DNA of 64,000 nucleotides from Protula sp. h YS-2021 (Eukaryota; Annelida; Polychaeta; Sabellida; Serpulidae), in NCBI GenBank assembly GCA_949752745.1, contig OX457029.1, forward strand, positions 16,987,413 through 17,051,412, given 5' to 3'. Both the position numbers and the translations under genes were made by a program. The notes beneath the pieces are model-generated. The model did not search any database and was not told the DNA's origin. It worked only from the letters and a program-made list of their open reading frames with translations. The stretch's first letter is position 1; every line of letters starts with the position of its first letter. Shown here in pieces: positions 11,516 through 24,364 of the stretch.

Positions 11516-11609
11516 ATAACAATTACTGATTGCTCATGTTTTTCTACCACTTCGTACCCTTGTGAAAGACGCTTCGAACATTCCAACATTCGCTTTTCGA
11601 AACTTTCGA

Positions 11610-12515
11610 AACTGTGTATGGGTCTAGGACATTACCTACGGAGAGAGTACCCCCCCCCCCCGGATGATACCCCCCTGGACGGTACCCCGTCCCTAGACAA
11701 TACCCCCGTAGGACCATACCCCCCCCCCCCGCGGGCCAATACCCCCCTTCCGTTTAGACAATACTCCCCCACCCCCGGCACTGAAACAAAATTAAAAGAA
11801 AAAGTACAGCGATATGTTTTATTTTTCTCCAGCACTTAACAATATACTGGATATAGACCAAAGACTACCGCATAGCTAAAAATTTATTTAAATTATAAAT
11901 TACATCCACATATCGAGTCCGTTGCTCATTCACAGTCAAAAGTGAAGTGATCAGTCAAGTCCATAGTTTATTTCTATCAAAACTGAATGTTGTGCGCTAT
12001 TCCGCGAAGGCATCCCAATATGTTGTGATTTGCAAAGTCACCAACAATGTTCCTAATTTTTTTCGCTTGTTTGCATGTTTTGGTGGCGTGGGGGCTCCGG
12101 AAGGTGTCCGACAAAAATCTGGTCTACAACCACATTGCTGAGAACATCTAAGAACATCCAGAAATCGCCACAAATTAGGGTGGCACACTGTTACCGCAGC
12201 GAGCATGTTGCGATGCCACCCTTCGATGCTGTTGTTCGTACGGGGCAGCTCTTCATTCGTACGTTCATGCGTATTCCACAGATCATTAGCGAATTAACTA
12301 GCATATTGCAAAAAAATTGTGAAAAGGTTGGGGGCGGGGGTATTGGCTTGGGGGGGGGTATTAGCTCGGAGGTATTGGCTGGGGGGGGGGGTATTGTTGT
12401 CGGGGGTACGGTCCGGGGGGGGGTATTGTCTCGGTGGGTATCGCCCGGGGGTAACGGCCGGGGTGTGGTATTGTCTCGGGGGGTGGGTACGGTCCCGAAC
12501 CCGTGTGTATAACTC
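11610..12515. mobile_element. Foldback element with C-rich and G-rich inverted arms
   Basis: The left arm (about 11610-11780) consists of GGACAATACCCCC-type units. The right arm (about 12320-12515) consists of GGGGGTATTGTCTCGG-type units and is its reverse complement in sequence and order. The outermost parts also match inverted (TGTGTATGGGTCTAGGAC on the left against the complement of CCGAACCCGTGTGTATAA on the right). The 540-bp interior is AT-rich with no gene. Such tandem-repeat arms are typical of foldback DNA elements; the target duplication is not clear. Confidence 0.6.
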
Positions 12516-12769
12516 AGGACGATTTAGAAGATTTTAGTTGTGAAATTGTCCACAGGGTAATAATTGCAATCGTCCTTGTATAATATGGGAGTTTTGTCTT
12601 AGTTTTCGTAACAATGCTCTAGGTAGTTGCAGCACCCTCGAATGCGGTTTAGTGGACTTACTAGTTTTGAATACATTTTCCGGAGTATACCACGATTTTA
12701 CTTTAATTTGTTCATGAGTCGTTAAGGCGGGTTAAAGCCAAGTTTTAACAGGAAAAATAAAAATGTTCA

Positions 12770-14385
12770 AGGACATTTTGACCAGCTGAGATTCCACTCA
12801 AATGTCAAAAGGTATGTATGATCTAAAAAGTGGTAGAAGCATTTTGAAGGAATGTTACTGTCCAATTTTCAAAACGCTTCTTCTTCCACAATTTTGATTG
12901 GATTCCTTTTCAATTTTGTAGAATGTTCTCTCAGTAGGCCAATCTTGATTTTTTTTTTTTTTTTGGTGATCCGCAAAAATTGATCAAATGGGAGGGGCGC
13001 ATTTTTTTATTTATTGGCGTCCAATTTTCAAAATGCTTTTTCACCCACAATTTTGATTGGATTCCTTTCTAATTTTGTACGCACGTCCTCTAGGTAGGTC
13101 TCGCGAAAAATTACTTGTTTTGGCGATCCGCCAAAAATTTGCCAAATGGGGGGGGGGGGGGTGCCAATTTTCCAAATGCATCTTCCACAACTTTGATCAG
13201 ATTTCTGTAAATTTTCCATGAGTGTTCTCTAGGTAGACTTCTCTTGAAAATTACTTTTTTTTTGGGCGACCGCTAAAAGTTTTAAATTTTCTAATTTGTT
13301 TAAATTGTTTGCGTCAAATTTTCAAAATGCTTCTCCCACAATTTTGTTTTTATTCCTTTCCAATTTTGTACGTTTGTTCTCTTGAGAGTTTTCTCTTGAA
13401 AAAAATTACATTTTTCGTGATCCGCGAAACATTGGCCAAATTGGGGGCAGTTAAATTTTTTCGGATGTGATGACTAGATTTTCTTCAAATTTTGCACAAA
13501 CATTCATTAAGAAGGTCTCTCTTGAAAAATTATTTTTTGACGATCCACCAAAACATGGCCAAATGGAGGTCTGCTGCGGTTTGATTGGATTTATTCGATC
13601 GATTATTCTTTAGTGTTACCCATTTGTTTGAACGTTTTTGGGATAAAGTTTTTCAAAATGTTCTTCTGCCAGTAATTTTAGTCAGATTGTTTTCATTTTT
13701 AGGCGTAGTCCAACGTACGTGAGGACTGTTTGAAATTTACTTTTCTGAGACCCGTAAGAGGTTAGAGGAATGCCGAGCTTTGAACATTTTAGTAACCTGT
13801 TTTTAAACTATGACTACCAATTTTTGGCGACTTTACAAGCCTCTTGATACTTAATATAGTATATCTCAGCTGGTCACAGTGTTTTGGACATTCTTGTTTA
13901 AAAACTGGATCCGTACAACTTTTCAAATGCCTATATTAGGCCCATTTTTGGAAGAGTGCCAAAAAAGAAGGAAGAATAGATCACCTCAAGAACATTCTTG
14001 TCAAATTCATAAGAAATCCAGTCATACTACAGGAGAGAACGCATTCTGGAAAATACCTCACAAAAAGATTTTAAATATTGTCATTTGGACAATAATTGGC
14101 GGATCTCTAAAACAAACAATTTTCCAAGAGAGTATTTGAAGGTAATCCGATCAAAATTGTCTAAAAAGATTTTGAAAACCAGCTGCTGCAAATTTGGTCT
14201 AAAAAGAAACTTTCTGGCGGAATGTTCGTACAAGATTTGAACGCAAGTCGATCTAGGCTGTAGGTGAAGAAATATTTTAAGTCAAAGTTTACACACGTAT
14301 GTTTGCATATGTGCAGAGGTATGTACATACGGACGGAGCCCTCCCCCCCCCCCCTCCCCCCGCCCCAGCCCAATTAATGCGACTA
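12770..14385. mobile_element. Tandem and inverted repeat cluster, 145-170-bp units
   Basis: Plus-orientation units start near 12858, 13025, 13168, 13318 and 13640 with TTTTCAAAATGCTTC. Each carries a C/T-rich block, TTTTGATTGGATTCC, GTTCTCT and GATCCGCCAAAA. From about 13880 to 14385 related sequence runs in the opposite direction and closes with a C-rich block plus CCAGCCCAATTAATG. A related fragment lies near 36900-36960. No protein is encoded. It is either two elements inserted head to head or one inverted composite. Confidence 0.55.
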
Positions 14386-17300
14386 GATCAGTCCAACGAA
14401 GTAAAAATACCCCATGAGGGTTTTTGATATAAACTGACCTTGAGGGTCATTAAAATATCAAGATCTGCTTCCAAGCCACTAAAAGCTGTTGACATTGTCT
14501 TTGCCCACATACTACAAATTATGGAGCATTGCAACAAAGATCTAGATATTTGTCTCCATGCTCCAAAGTAGAACAGTTGTACCAGGAAGACCAAGTAAAA
14601 CAAGCAATGGTGGCCCGAGAACGATTAAGTGCAGGGGGTAACCAGACAAGACATTCGATTTCATACAAATAGTTTTGAAGTCATTTTCTTTTGTAATTAG
14701 ATACGAGCAGTTTCGTGTTATTTCTTTTTTGGGCAATAATTTTTGTTTATGCATATGGTACAGCAGTTTTGGTACACTGTGTGAGTAGCAAACATATTAT
14801 CCAAAATAGCAATTCAATATTCACCAATTTTTATCACCTTTTACAGTTCTGTGTAAAACTGCAGTTATATTTTTGTTGCAATGAATGTCAGTTATGTTCA
14901 CCCAGCTGAAGTACGTCAATAAGTGGTATTTCTGAGCATTCAGTTCTCAAACTTCTAATGTTTGCAACAAACACCGGGTACATTTACCAAAGTTACTGAC
15001 ATAGATTGAACGGTATAAAATTAGTTGTGTTTGAAGAATAAACTCATCGCCAGACACAAGAAATGTTGATAAGATTATACTGTCACATTAAGATTATTAT
15101 ACCCCGACTTGACAGGGTCGAAGGTGTGTAATTGCTTTAATTTGACTGTTTGTCAATCTATTCTCCTGTTGCGCTTCTCCTCTGAGTGCGATTCCCATGC
15201 CATATTAACGGATTTTGATGTAACTTCTTTTGAATATTCAAGACATGACCTCTTGTGTGCTATAAGGCTGAACTTTGACGTCTTTATCTTCGACGCCGTC
15301 GTATAATGAAACGTAGTGAGTATTTATGTGGATAACCCGTCGAGCTGATTTTATCTTTGTGACCTAGAATGATCATTCAAAGTAATGACTGGCCTTTGAC
15401 TATTTACCTTCAGCACTGTCGCAATGACCGGTGTTAGCAACACAGTCCCAGCAAACGGAATCTGACAGAACATGGTTTGACACTTTATGTGGATGACCTC
15501 TCCTGTTGATTAGCTATTTCATATGATCTCACGGAGACGGAATCAATGCCATATCCCTGCTGAGGGTATACGTGCAACTCTCCAGTGCTTGTGTGACACG
15601 TTCCAGTATTGCGTCTTCATTTCACTCAGGAGAAATTAAAATATTGGTATGTCAGAAACATATATATCTAACTACATGAAAAATTGAATTGTAGCGGATA
15701 TGACAGGGGTTACTTGGAAACGAGGGATGGCGGTTAGATGTTGGACACTCGCAACTATCGCTAAGCAAGTCTTCTTACAGTTCACTTATGAAGCGACCCA
15801 ACTCACTCACATACTCGAGAGTCGATTGACGCTTTTTGTGTTAAGTGACTCGGGTCGGTCATGTGGAGACTTCTAGCTCCACTTGACTACATGTTTGTAT
15901 CAGTTACGTGATCGCGGATACGTTCCAACACAAGGCAACCTGACACGGAGTCACATCGTTCAGATGTCATTTACACGTTATTATTCATAGAGTTTGTGAA
16001 TCTTTATTTGAAAAGGGGGCTTATATAGCGCTCAGTGTTATGTAATTCCTGTCTACAATACCCGCGTAGTTGGTTTTGTTGATAATACGGAACATAACTG
16101 TGGTGAAACTCAGTTCTTGGTATTTTGCTATGCAAATCCGCTTAATATAATAGTATTCTGTATGAAATGTCTTTTATTTAGGCCTTGAATAAAATATGTT
16201 AATATAGACGGTATATCAACATTTGCATGCAATTACTTTAGAATTTCCATCAACAGGCCTTCTCCAAGTTGTGGATCGTGGTCCACGTTGTATGACGGCT
16301 ACGTGCTCGACATGATTGGTTGTCGGTTGAAAATGACGGATAAACAGTAAGAAATGTCTTGTTGAGAAATACTTCTATTCAGAGATCGTGATGCCATTGT
16401 AAGAGACTGAGGACATGTTAAATGATGGTTCCTAAATGTACAAGAAATTTTACTTACACAAATGGGTATTAAGAAATGAAATACTTGAATACATGCAATG
16501 TGTTTCTGTGTTTCTGTATGATCCCTTTTTCTGGGGAATTTGGCAGAGACATACTGTGCCATATCTAGTTGATCCTCCTCTGTTCTGACAGTGTTTTGAA
16601 TTTATTTGCAAAAAGAAACATTAAAATTTTGTCACTGAAGTCCATATATAAAGCACAAGCTATGATTGATTTATTTTTCTTCCGTAAATAAATTTGATTT
16701 TACCTTCGTCATCAAGTTTTCTTTTTAGATTTTGTTTTTATACTAATGTTTGAGCAGGAACTTTAAGTCATTGTTTTTACAATTAGATTTATGCACCTTT
16801 TTTCTCGTGTTCCAGTTACAAAAATGCCAAAAGAGAACCAATTTAAATCAATTAAATTTTACTCTTAACTATATGATAACTCAAACCTGGGTTTTCTCAT
16901 CTCAGAAGTAGAGTTAATATTTTGGTCTAAACTAGTTGTTACTCCGAAATTAACTATTGTTATAAGTCATACTTAACCCCTTGATCTAAACTTGTTTTAA
17001 AACTGGTTAACTTTGGATTAATTTCTGGTTCAATCAATTGGGTTAACTTTCGTAAATATTGCGGCAGATGTTGGTCATGGTGGCGTTGAATTATTTAAAG
17101 CCCAGGGAAGATGGTGGCCGTGAGCCTTAGAGCCATATTTAAAACTGATGTCTAGCCCTCCACAACATCCTTTGTATGTGATATTTCTGATCTTATTGCT
17201 ATGATTTTTTATTGGGTGGATTGGTTCGAAAGCTATCATAAATAAGAAAGGTTCCAACGAAATGTTCCTTCAACAATCTGTTCCTTCATAAAATCAAGCC

Positions 17301-18223
17301 AGCTAGCAAAAAACAGAGGCTCTGGAACAGATAAATTATTTTTTTTCTTATCAATTTATGCAATAGATAATTCCTGAAAATGTTTACCTTTCACTGTCGA
17401 CTAGCAAATTTCTGGCTAATTTCAGTATCTACTTGCTCATTAATATTGACTGATACAAAATATATTTATTGGGAACAAATTGTTCACATTCTGAACGAGC
17501 TTGCCAAGTAATGAGGAATTGTATATAGCTTGGTTGCAACCTTCTCTGGTAGCAAAATAGGGAAACAGCGAGCAAGTGAAACTGGCTTTTATCTTGACCG
17601 TTTCTGTTGACATCCTGTCGTACCTTTGATATACATGGAAACTAAAGATATGGTGTAACTTTTAAAACAGAGCTGTGCAGTAGAACTCTGGTTGTGTACA
17701 CCTGGGCATTGTGGTCACCCTTGAATTATAAAATTTTTCTGTCAGCCTGTTTTAAAATGCCATTGGCTTCTGTACTGTAATAAAACCGCGCTATTGCGGA
17801 CACCTCCTGATTCAGCAGAGTGAACACTTTTTTCGCCTGTAACTTCGCTAATGCATTGACATTGACCATGGGATAAAGGATACATCAATTTCTATCCTTA
17901 TTTTGTGGAGACGGTGAATAAATAAATAAACCAAACCCAATTTTTCAATAGTTTGTTCCCGGTATCCACCCTATTCCTAATCAAAACAATTGATTGTATC
18001 CTTAGTGCGCTGTATAACTTTGTTGGCTTAGACAGCAACCTCATTTCAAATTTGTATAAAAATAAGCAAATCGCCTTGCCTTTCCTAACATGGAGAAATT
18101 CATTAGCCTCTTTATTTCAATAGTCTTTTTTGCTTTTACTCAGGGTGATCTTCTTTATAAAGCAAACGGAATTAATGGCAAGACAGAAATTTAACATGAG
18201 TGGCATTTAACCCCTTGAATGCT
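14386..18223. other. Long stretch without a gene
   Basis: I see no splice-bounded exon, RNA gene or tandem array. A small imperfect hairpin at 15102-15120 (ACCCCGAC, then GGGTCG) resembles the terminal hairpins of the repeats elsewhere in the window. Frames here are under 90 codons and look random. Probably intron or intergenic DNA. Confidence 0.5.
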
Positions 18224-18276
18224 ATTTACCAATATGACGACTTTTTACTCATCAAAAAGTCGTCATATTGGTAAAT
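18224..18276. repeat. Perfect 23-bp inverted repeat, 7-nt loop
   Basis: Positions 18224-18246 (ATTTACCAATATGACGACTT, then TTT) are the exact reverse complement of 18254-18276, with loop ACTCATC. A 23-bp perfect stem is very unlikely by chance in 64 kb. It is a short foldback element or a hairpin RNA source. Confidence 0.9.
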
Positions 18277-20030
18277 TTTCACTTGTCAGCATCTCTGAAA
18301 GTATCAGGCGATAATATTTAAAGGGTCGCCAGCAAACAGGTGATATTTTACTTTTTAAAATTCAAAACTTCGTTACATCAACAACATGAATATTGCATGA
18401 ATATTGCAAGGATGCTGCTTCAAGGATAATTCGGTTTATTTTTGATGTCCATGCACAAACTAACTTAATTTATAATCATATTGCATCAACGTGTCCTTTT
18501 AAGATACCATTTTGTTATACGAATGGCATTGTATCTAAGTAACGTCAGGTATATTGCATTTTGCAACGTCAAGCATTATATTTCTTCTTCATTATACGAA
18601 GAAAGATATGTCTTAAAAGTTGAAATCACTTCTAACATAAATAAGCAACAATTTTTTTCACTCCAACGAATTTTGAGATTCCCATGCTTTTACCTGCTGA
18701 TCTCGTCGAAAGTAGTGTGCAAAATTAATTTAGGTTGAGGATTTTCTGATGAATTTGCTTAAGAAAGACAAGGTTCTTTCAACCCAAGGGTGGTCAGTGT
18801 CGGCATCGTCAATTTGGCGGTTCAAAAATTATAAGCTTGGCGACTTTTGGATAAATTGTAAAAGTTGCCAGGGCAGCGATAGTAAAAGTATTCGAAAGTT
18901 ATTGCTATTTAACTTCATATGTATACTTCATGTCTAAAGTGTTTTGAATAAAGGATATAATGAGCGATCCCATAGTTGTTATTGTTTTTGTTTTGACCCC
19001 ATTTCCCTGGTGTGTGAAGGTTACTTTAAGAGATACTCTGCTTTTAAGGGCAACACTCTCTAACAGTACAGTAGTGAAATTCTGGCCGATACAAAATGAC
19101 AGCTGCTTACGCCGAAAAATTTCATTAATACTCTTTAGACCGACTGGAGATTCCGCGAACATATTTCTTATAAAAGAGAGAAAATATACTTCGGCTCTGT
19201 GTTTATACGTAACAGATAGATCTAATCAAAGTTCAGTGACTTTATAACAGCGCGATCGGAATAAAAAGCCAAAAATGTAGAAAGCCAAGAAAGCTTTATC
19301 TTGTATTCTTATGGGCAGAATTACTATCCGCAACAGAATTTGTTGGCTTTAGCAAACGTGGAGATTGGGTGTCGGACAAAAGCGCAATGTAATAAGAAAG
19401 CTTCGTTGTTTTCTAGTAGACCGGCAAGCGTCGTTAATGTAAAATGCAAGCTTTCCCCGCTGAGTTGTTGTCAAACAGCCAACTTCTACGGCGGTTCGGT
19501 CTTAATCTATTCTTTTAGAAGTTAGCTGTTATATAACAACGGTTAAATTGCTATTTACATTTATAAACAAATGCCGTGTGATTTGCCGATACGGCAAATA
19601 TGACAAATATGCAGAAGTGGGATTGCAGTTCTTGTTTCTTTTCTAGTAGTGAATAAGTTTTCGTAAAATTAGGGTTTTGTTATGGAATCTCTTTTGGGCA
19701 AAGTCTTTCTCGTGCAGCGTGGACTGAATTAAATTCTTGTCTACGTGCATCGTCCGGAATAAAAAGTTCATGCCCACACAAATGCAGGATTAGATGAAGT
19801 CATTGATCCTGCGAAAAAAAAAAACAAAAGAATAAAAATGAAGGAAGAAAGTATACTCTCGTACGTCTCAGACGTAATTGGACTTTTTTACGCTGAATAA
19901 ACCAAAGAATGGCATTACTACAAGCGCTGCTATTTCTTAAGTCACACACTTCATTAACAGTCAATGCTTAAATCTGTTGTATATTTCAGTGCTTTTCATC
20001 AACCGTTGGTATGAAACCGCCGAAGAGGTT
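18277..20030. other. Stretch without a gene
   Basis: No exon, RNA gene or repeat is supported. Frames of 60-95 codons lack splice context and recognisable sequence. Confidence 0.5.
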
Positions 20031-20126
20031 GACTGTTCAACAACGCCCAACATTCGCTGGAGGTCTGCGTTCAAACGGAGTGAGAACGTTGTTACTTCGT
20101 TTGAACGCAGACCTCCAGCGAACAGT
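20031..20126. repeat. Perfect 25-bp inverted repeat with outer stem
   Basis: 20053-20077 (starting TTCGCTGGAGGTCTGCG) is the exact reverse complement of 20098-20122, with a 20-nt loop that itself extends the stem by a wobble pair and AGT/ACT. Outside it, GACTGTTC (20031-20038) pairs with GAACAGTC (20119-20126) if a 14-nt bulge is allowed on the left arm; the outer stem overlaps the inner arm by four bases. The total fold is about 96 nt, the size of a pre-miRNA-like hairpin or a short foldback element. Confidence 0.85.
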
Positions 20127-23126
20127 CTTACCGGAAGCTGTTTTGGTTACCGAATTTGTGAAAAGAAGGTGGTTCCGAATAATTATGAATTTTTAGGAAA
20201 AATGGTGTCCAAAATAATAAAAGCAAAAATGGACGGTTTAAAAGTTTAAGCGCGAAAACAAAGCTATTACATCCGACTGTTTATCTGTAAATATATTAAA
20301 TAGTAGATTTATTCGCAAGGCAAGTGTACTTCTCTCATTTACAAATAAAGGCGATTGTAGACCTGTCATTTGAAGCAATAATGCTTATATTCAACTGATG
20401 TATCTACTTTGTACTCACCAGTAGCCACCACGGTACGTACGTTAATAAGAGCTGTGTTCCAAAATGCGTAAAAACCAATCAAGTCCCTTGTATTCAAGTA
20501 CGAAATCATGACGGTTACGGCGTAGATTAAGTTGGTTGCACAATTAAGAGCTAAATAAAGCCAACATTGTTGCGGTCAGTGTGTTATGATCCGACAATAT
20601 CGCTCGAGTGGCTCACTCGTGCTTATACTCGTAGATACCAGTTAGATACACTATACCCCTATGCGCTCATCCGGTTCCCGGTAATAACAATCTTTACTTT
20701 AAGTATTTTATTCTTAAACGGTTGCACTATGTTTCGTAATACTTTTGAGTTTTTGGTTCATCTGCATTTTGATGGCCCTATGGTAACCCCGAGTCGACAG
20801 AGCTGCGAAGCATTCCATTTTTCCACTAGTAGGGGTCAACTTAATATGTTGTGAGGCACGGATCCTGCAGACCAATCCTAAGATTTAAACATTTGGTGAA
20901 AGTTCATGCAAAATATATACTGTACTTTTTTTCTTTTTTTTTGCAAAATAGGCGTAGATTTTATTGGGCTTCATGTCCTTTATTTCTTAGTTAAAGCGCA
21001 CTCGAGTGTTAAATGTTTGGTTAGGTTCCGGGTTTTAAATGTCGTGTGCCCGAAGTCAAGTGAAGGGATTTTAGAGTATCTGTAAAATATATACTCAAAT
21101 GACTCATGCATGCAGAATTAGGTATTAATTTAGTCTATATAGTATAAAGTATAGTATATAGTATAAAGTTTATACCCACAGTATTCAACTTTCAATTTCT
21201 TCCATGCTTTTTGAAATATCAGTTCAAAAATTTTTGGTGGATATTTGCAAAAATTGTTACTTTTTTCACGTAATAAACTATGCTACTTTTATGTAACAAA
21301 TGTCAGTTATTGCGGGACAGTTTTGTTCGTATATCATTTCCGTTGTACTTTTGACGGCTTTTAGCAAATGCCAATAATACCTTGTGTGTCGTTAAATCTC
21401 ACACAGAATGACCCAGAGGTGCCTTAAAGCGAGCACAGTTGACTTGTATATCGTTATATATCGTGGAGCTAGCCTCTATCCAAAAATGCATCTTTCTTGA
21501 TAGATTTTGTATATTACCGGGCCTCAGCGCATGAGGGCCTCCAGTGTATCTAACCGCTATGTCGAGGGGATTCTATATTAAATGTCAACCGATGCGTATT
21601 AACACTTGTTAAGTCAAAGACTTGCAAAGGACGTTTTGAAATTGTACGAGCCATTCTTTCACACCTTTTTAGCAGGGTTGGGTTTTTTCCTTGTGAAAAG
21701 GTATTGTTATCGGGAAAGCGGCAGTTTTTAATCTGGAAAAAAACTTTCTTTACCTGGCAAAAACTTCAAAAATGTACTTTTTTTTGTCTTGGTAATAAAC
21801 TTGATCAAGCGGAGTTTCAGAAACACCTTTCGGGTAGATGGTGAGTATTAGGCTCTTAGCGTTTGGATCAATGTTAACTTTTGCAACTTGGAAGTCTATC
21901 GTAATTTTTATCTGTATTCATGTTTTTTAAATATTTTCATTTAAGTTTTGGCACGGCTTGTCGTTTGTTTGCAGAGGGCGAACCGGATCGATTTCTTTTG
22001 TGTGTTGAATCCCAGTTTTCTCTTTTTCTTAATATCTCACAACTGCATTTTTGATGGTGATTTCTCGTTCGACTTGCTGTATTTGAAGTGACCTAATCGC
22101 ATTTGTTATCCTGTTTAATTTGAGTAAAATGAATCCATATTGAATCTTTTGGTTTACCATCTTCGTAATTCATCTCAAAATCACAAGTTGTGTTTCAGTG
22201 CTAGCATCTAACTGAGCAGTGATCCTCGTTAACTTTCGTAAATAAGGTCTGGAAAAACCCTCATTCTTTAATGACAAAAAAATCATTCTTCAGTGCCTTT
22301 TTTTTTTCAAATTCTGTTAAATACACTGGATCGGCAGGAGTAAATCCGAAAAGTAGTAGAAAGCGGCCTGATGTGTTTTTAGTATGTAGAAATTGAAAGA
22401 CCAATGTCAATACAGGATCCCTAGTATTAGCTTAGCTGGACACACGAATAAACAGTGCTTTCCGGAAATTTACAAGTGTGGCCCAGTAACTCGATAAAAA
22501 GACCACTTGAAATCTTTTGAGAAAGGGATAATAGTTTTTGCGATGTCCAAAAGTATTTTTCCGGACGGTTAAACCGATTGTAAAACCGCCCGAGACAAAA
22601 ATCTGCCAACCTTGCTTTTTAGCCACCTGGCTGTGCTTATAGAATGGGTTGATTCGTCTGTCCATCGTATGCAAACTTTTGTTTTCTGGTACTACTCTTT
22701 CAATTTTCATCGGATCACAGTAACATTTTGTGGAAATATGGTCCACATAGGGGAAAATTCCCATTATTGACCTTAACGTGAAGGCCATGATGAAAAGGAC
22801 ATCTTAACATCAGCTAAATGACCCTGGGGACGGCTTTTGGCATACTAGAAGGTGTTTTTTTACCGGGCAGGAGTCTTAGAGAAAAGAATGGGAGTTTTTT
22901 TCTTTGGTGGAGGGTGAGGGCATTAGGACTTCAGGCTGGAGGTGGGTTGCCTCTGGGGAGTTGTATCAGTTGAGATGCGTTTCTAAAGTGTTCCTGTGTG
23001 TTACGTCGAACATAATGCTTTCACACGAAATGTGGTCTACGTGACTGTAATTATATGTCTATGCGCTCACCATTCTAGTTTTTTATTTTCGTTAACAATG
23101 CTGGTTGTTTTGTTTTATGTAATTAG
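20127..23126. other. Stretch without a gene (probable intron)
   Basis: Nothing codes convincingly. It includes an AT-rich TATAGTATAAAG microsatellite-like patch near 21130-21170. The 118-codon minus-strand frame at 22432-22788 has no motif or splice support. The 3' end is the pyrimidine-rich acceptor of the next exon. Confidence 0.5.
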
Positions 23127-23322
23127 AATGAATTCATGTGATGCTGAGAATTTTGGAGGGGAAGACAAAGAGAACGCAGCGCCGATCAAACCTCCTGTGG
23201 CCACGCACGTCCAGGCATTACAGCCCGCTTCTACCAGGTCGCCCAGGTCCATACTCAAGCAGTCGCCCCTGCACCATAAACTCGTCCAGCTAACGCCCGA
23301 GTCGGCGAACAAGACAAGATTA
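23127..23322 (+). CDS. Candidate coding exon with a SILK motif, product unknown
   Basis: The acceptor TGTTTTATGTAATTAG ends at 23126 and the exon ends at TTA|GTAAGT (GT at 23323), an excellent donor. The 196-nt exon has ATG at 23128 and reads MNSCDAENFGGEDKENAAP, then a Pro/Ser-rich stretch with SPRSILKQSP, ending LTPESANKTRL with the last codon complete. GC content and codon use stand out from the flanks. SILK ([GS]IL[RK]) is a known secondary docking motif for protein phosphatase 1, and the DKEN and SP/TP sites are common in cell-cycle proteins. This is suggestive only. The ATG may be the start or an internal Met; if internal, the exon begins with the last base of a split codon. It does not join in frame to the exon at 32346 without a stop. 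Confidence 0.65.
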
Positions 23323-24364
23323 GTAAGTGTTATGCAACTGCCCTTTATGGATTTATGATGTGCACAGGTGGAAATAGTCCCTACAAAACAATTGTTCATG
23401 TTACTGGAATGAGTGGGGCTTGTATTGTACGGAGCATGCTTCATTTCTAACATCGGATTTATAAAAATCGTGTTGATCTGGTTCAAAAGTAAAGTGAGGA
23501 TATGTATTAGTCTGTGTTTTTGCCGACAAATAATCATAACAAGAAAAGGGTTTGAGAGACAGATGATCTCTCGTGCTCTGCTCAGCTGAATCACTTGTTG
23601 CCAGATGAATTGCCAGCATACCGGGTTAAACGTATGAAGACGTAATAAAAAAAGGCTGACCAATTAACCTAAATCCACTCTCTCCAAGGCATATTCACAA
23701 ATAGGTCACAAGTGCATGCAGAATAACATGTAAAACGATTTTAATAACCCTAAAAAATAATACATGGGCTCATTACATTTCGACCCGCACGCGTGCGAAG
23801 TAAATTAATTTTTTTATTTTCTTGCTCTAGTCTTTTTTTTTTTGTTCTTGTTCGTAGCCCCATTGAAAGTTAGAGAGTGCAGTGTTGTATTAACAGAAGG
23901 GTAAAGGGGTTTTGCTTTATGGGACTTAACGTAACTTAAATGTTATTTCCGGTATCCCGAAATGTAGCCGAGCGATATTTAGTTGAAATTTATAATTGTG
24001 GCTAAGTTGTTTGATTTCTGAACCGAAGGTCAAGCTTGTGATTGAAAAAGTTAAGCCGTGAATCATGCGACTAGCTGTCATTGAATTATTAAATATGCTT
24101 AAATTGAATTGCATTTACTAAACTAAATTTCGGGGTTTCAAAGATATATTAGCAGTCATTTGATCAAATAACCACTGAAATCATACAAGCGCTTCACCGA
24201 TTTGCTCAGAAATTAACCAGCCTAGCAGTCGTACCAGATGCTATTAAGGAGCAGTCGCTCGAGTTAAGTAAAAAGCCCTAACAAGTAGAGGCTTTCCAGA
24301 AAAAAAGATTCAGTGTACCGGTGAATGTTACAGGAAATTCTCGCCATCAGAAATGTCCATGGAA
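23323..24364. other. Stretch without a gene (probable intron)
   Basis: Begins with the GTAAGT donor. Frames on the minus strand overlap the upstream exon or lack any motif. Nothing else is supported. Confidence 0.5.

Noticed and set aside
22432..22788. 118-codon minus-strand frame.
   Set aside because: No splice context, recognisable motif or base-composition contrast; likely chance.
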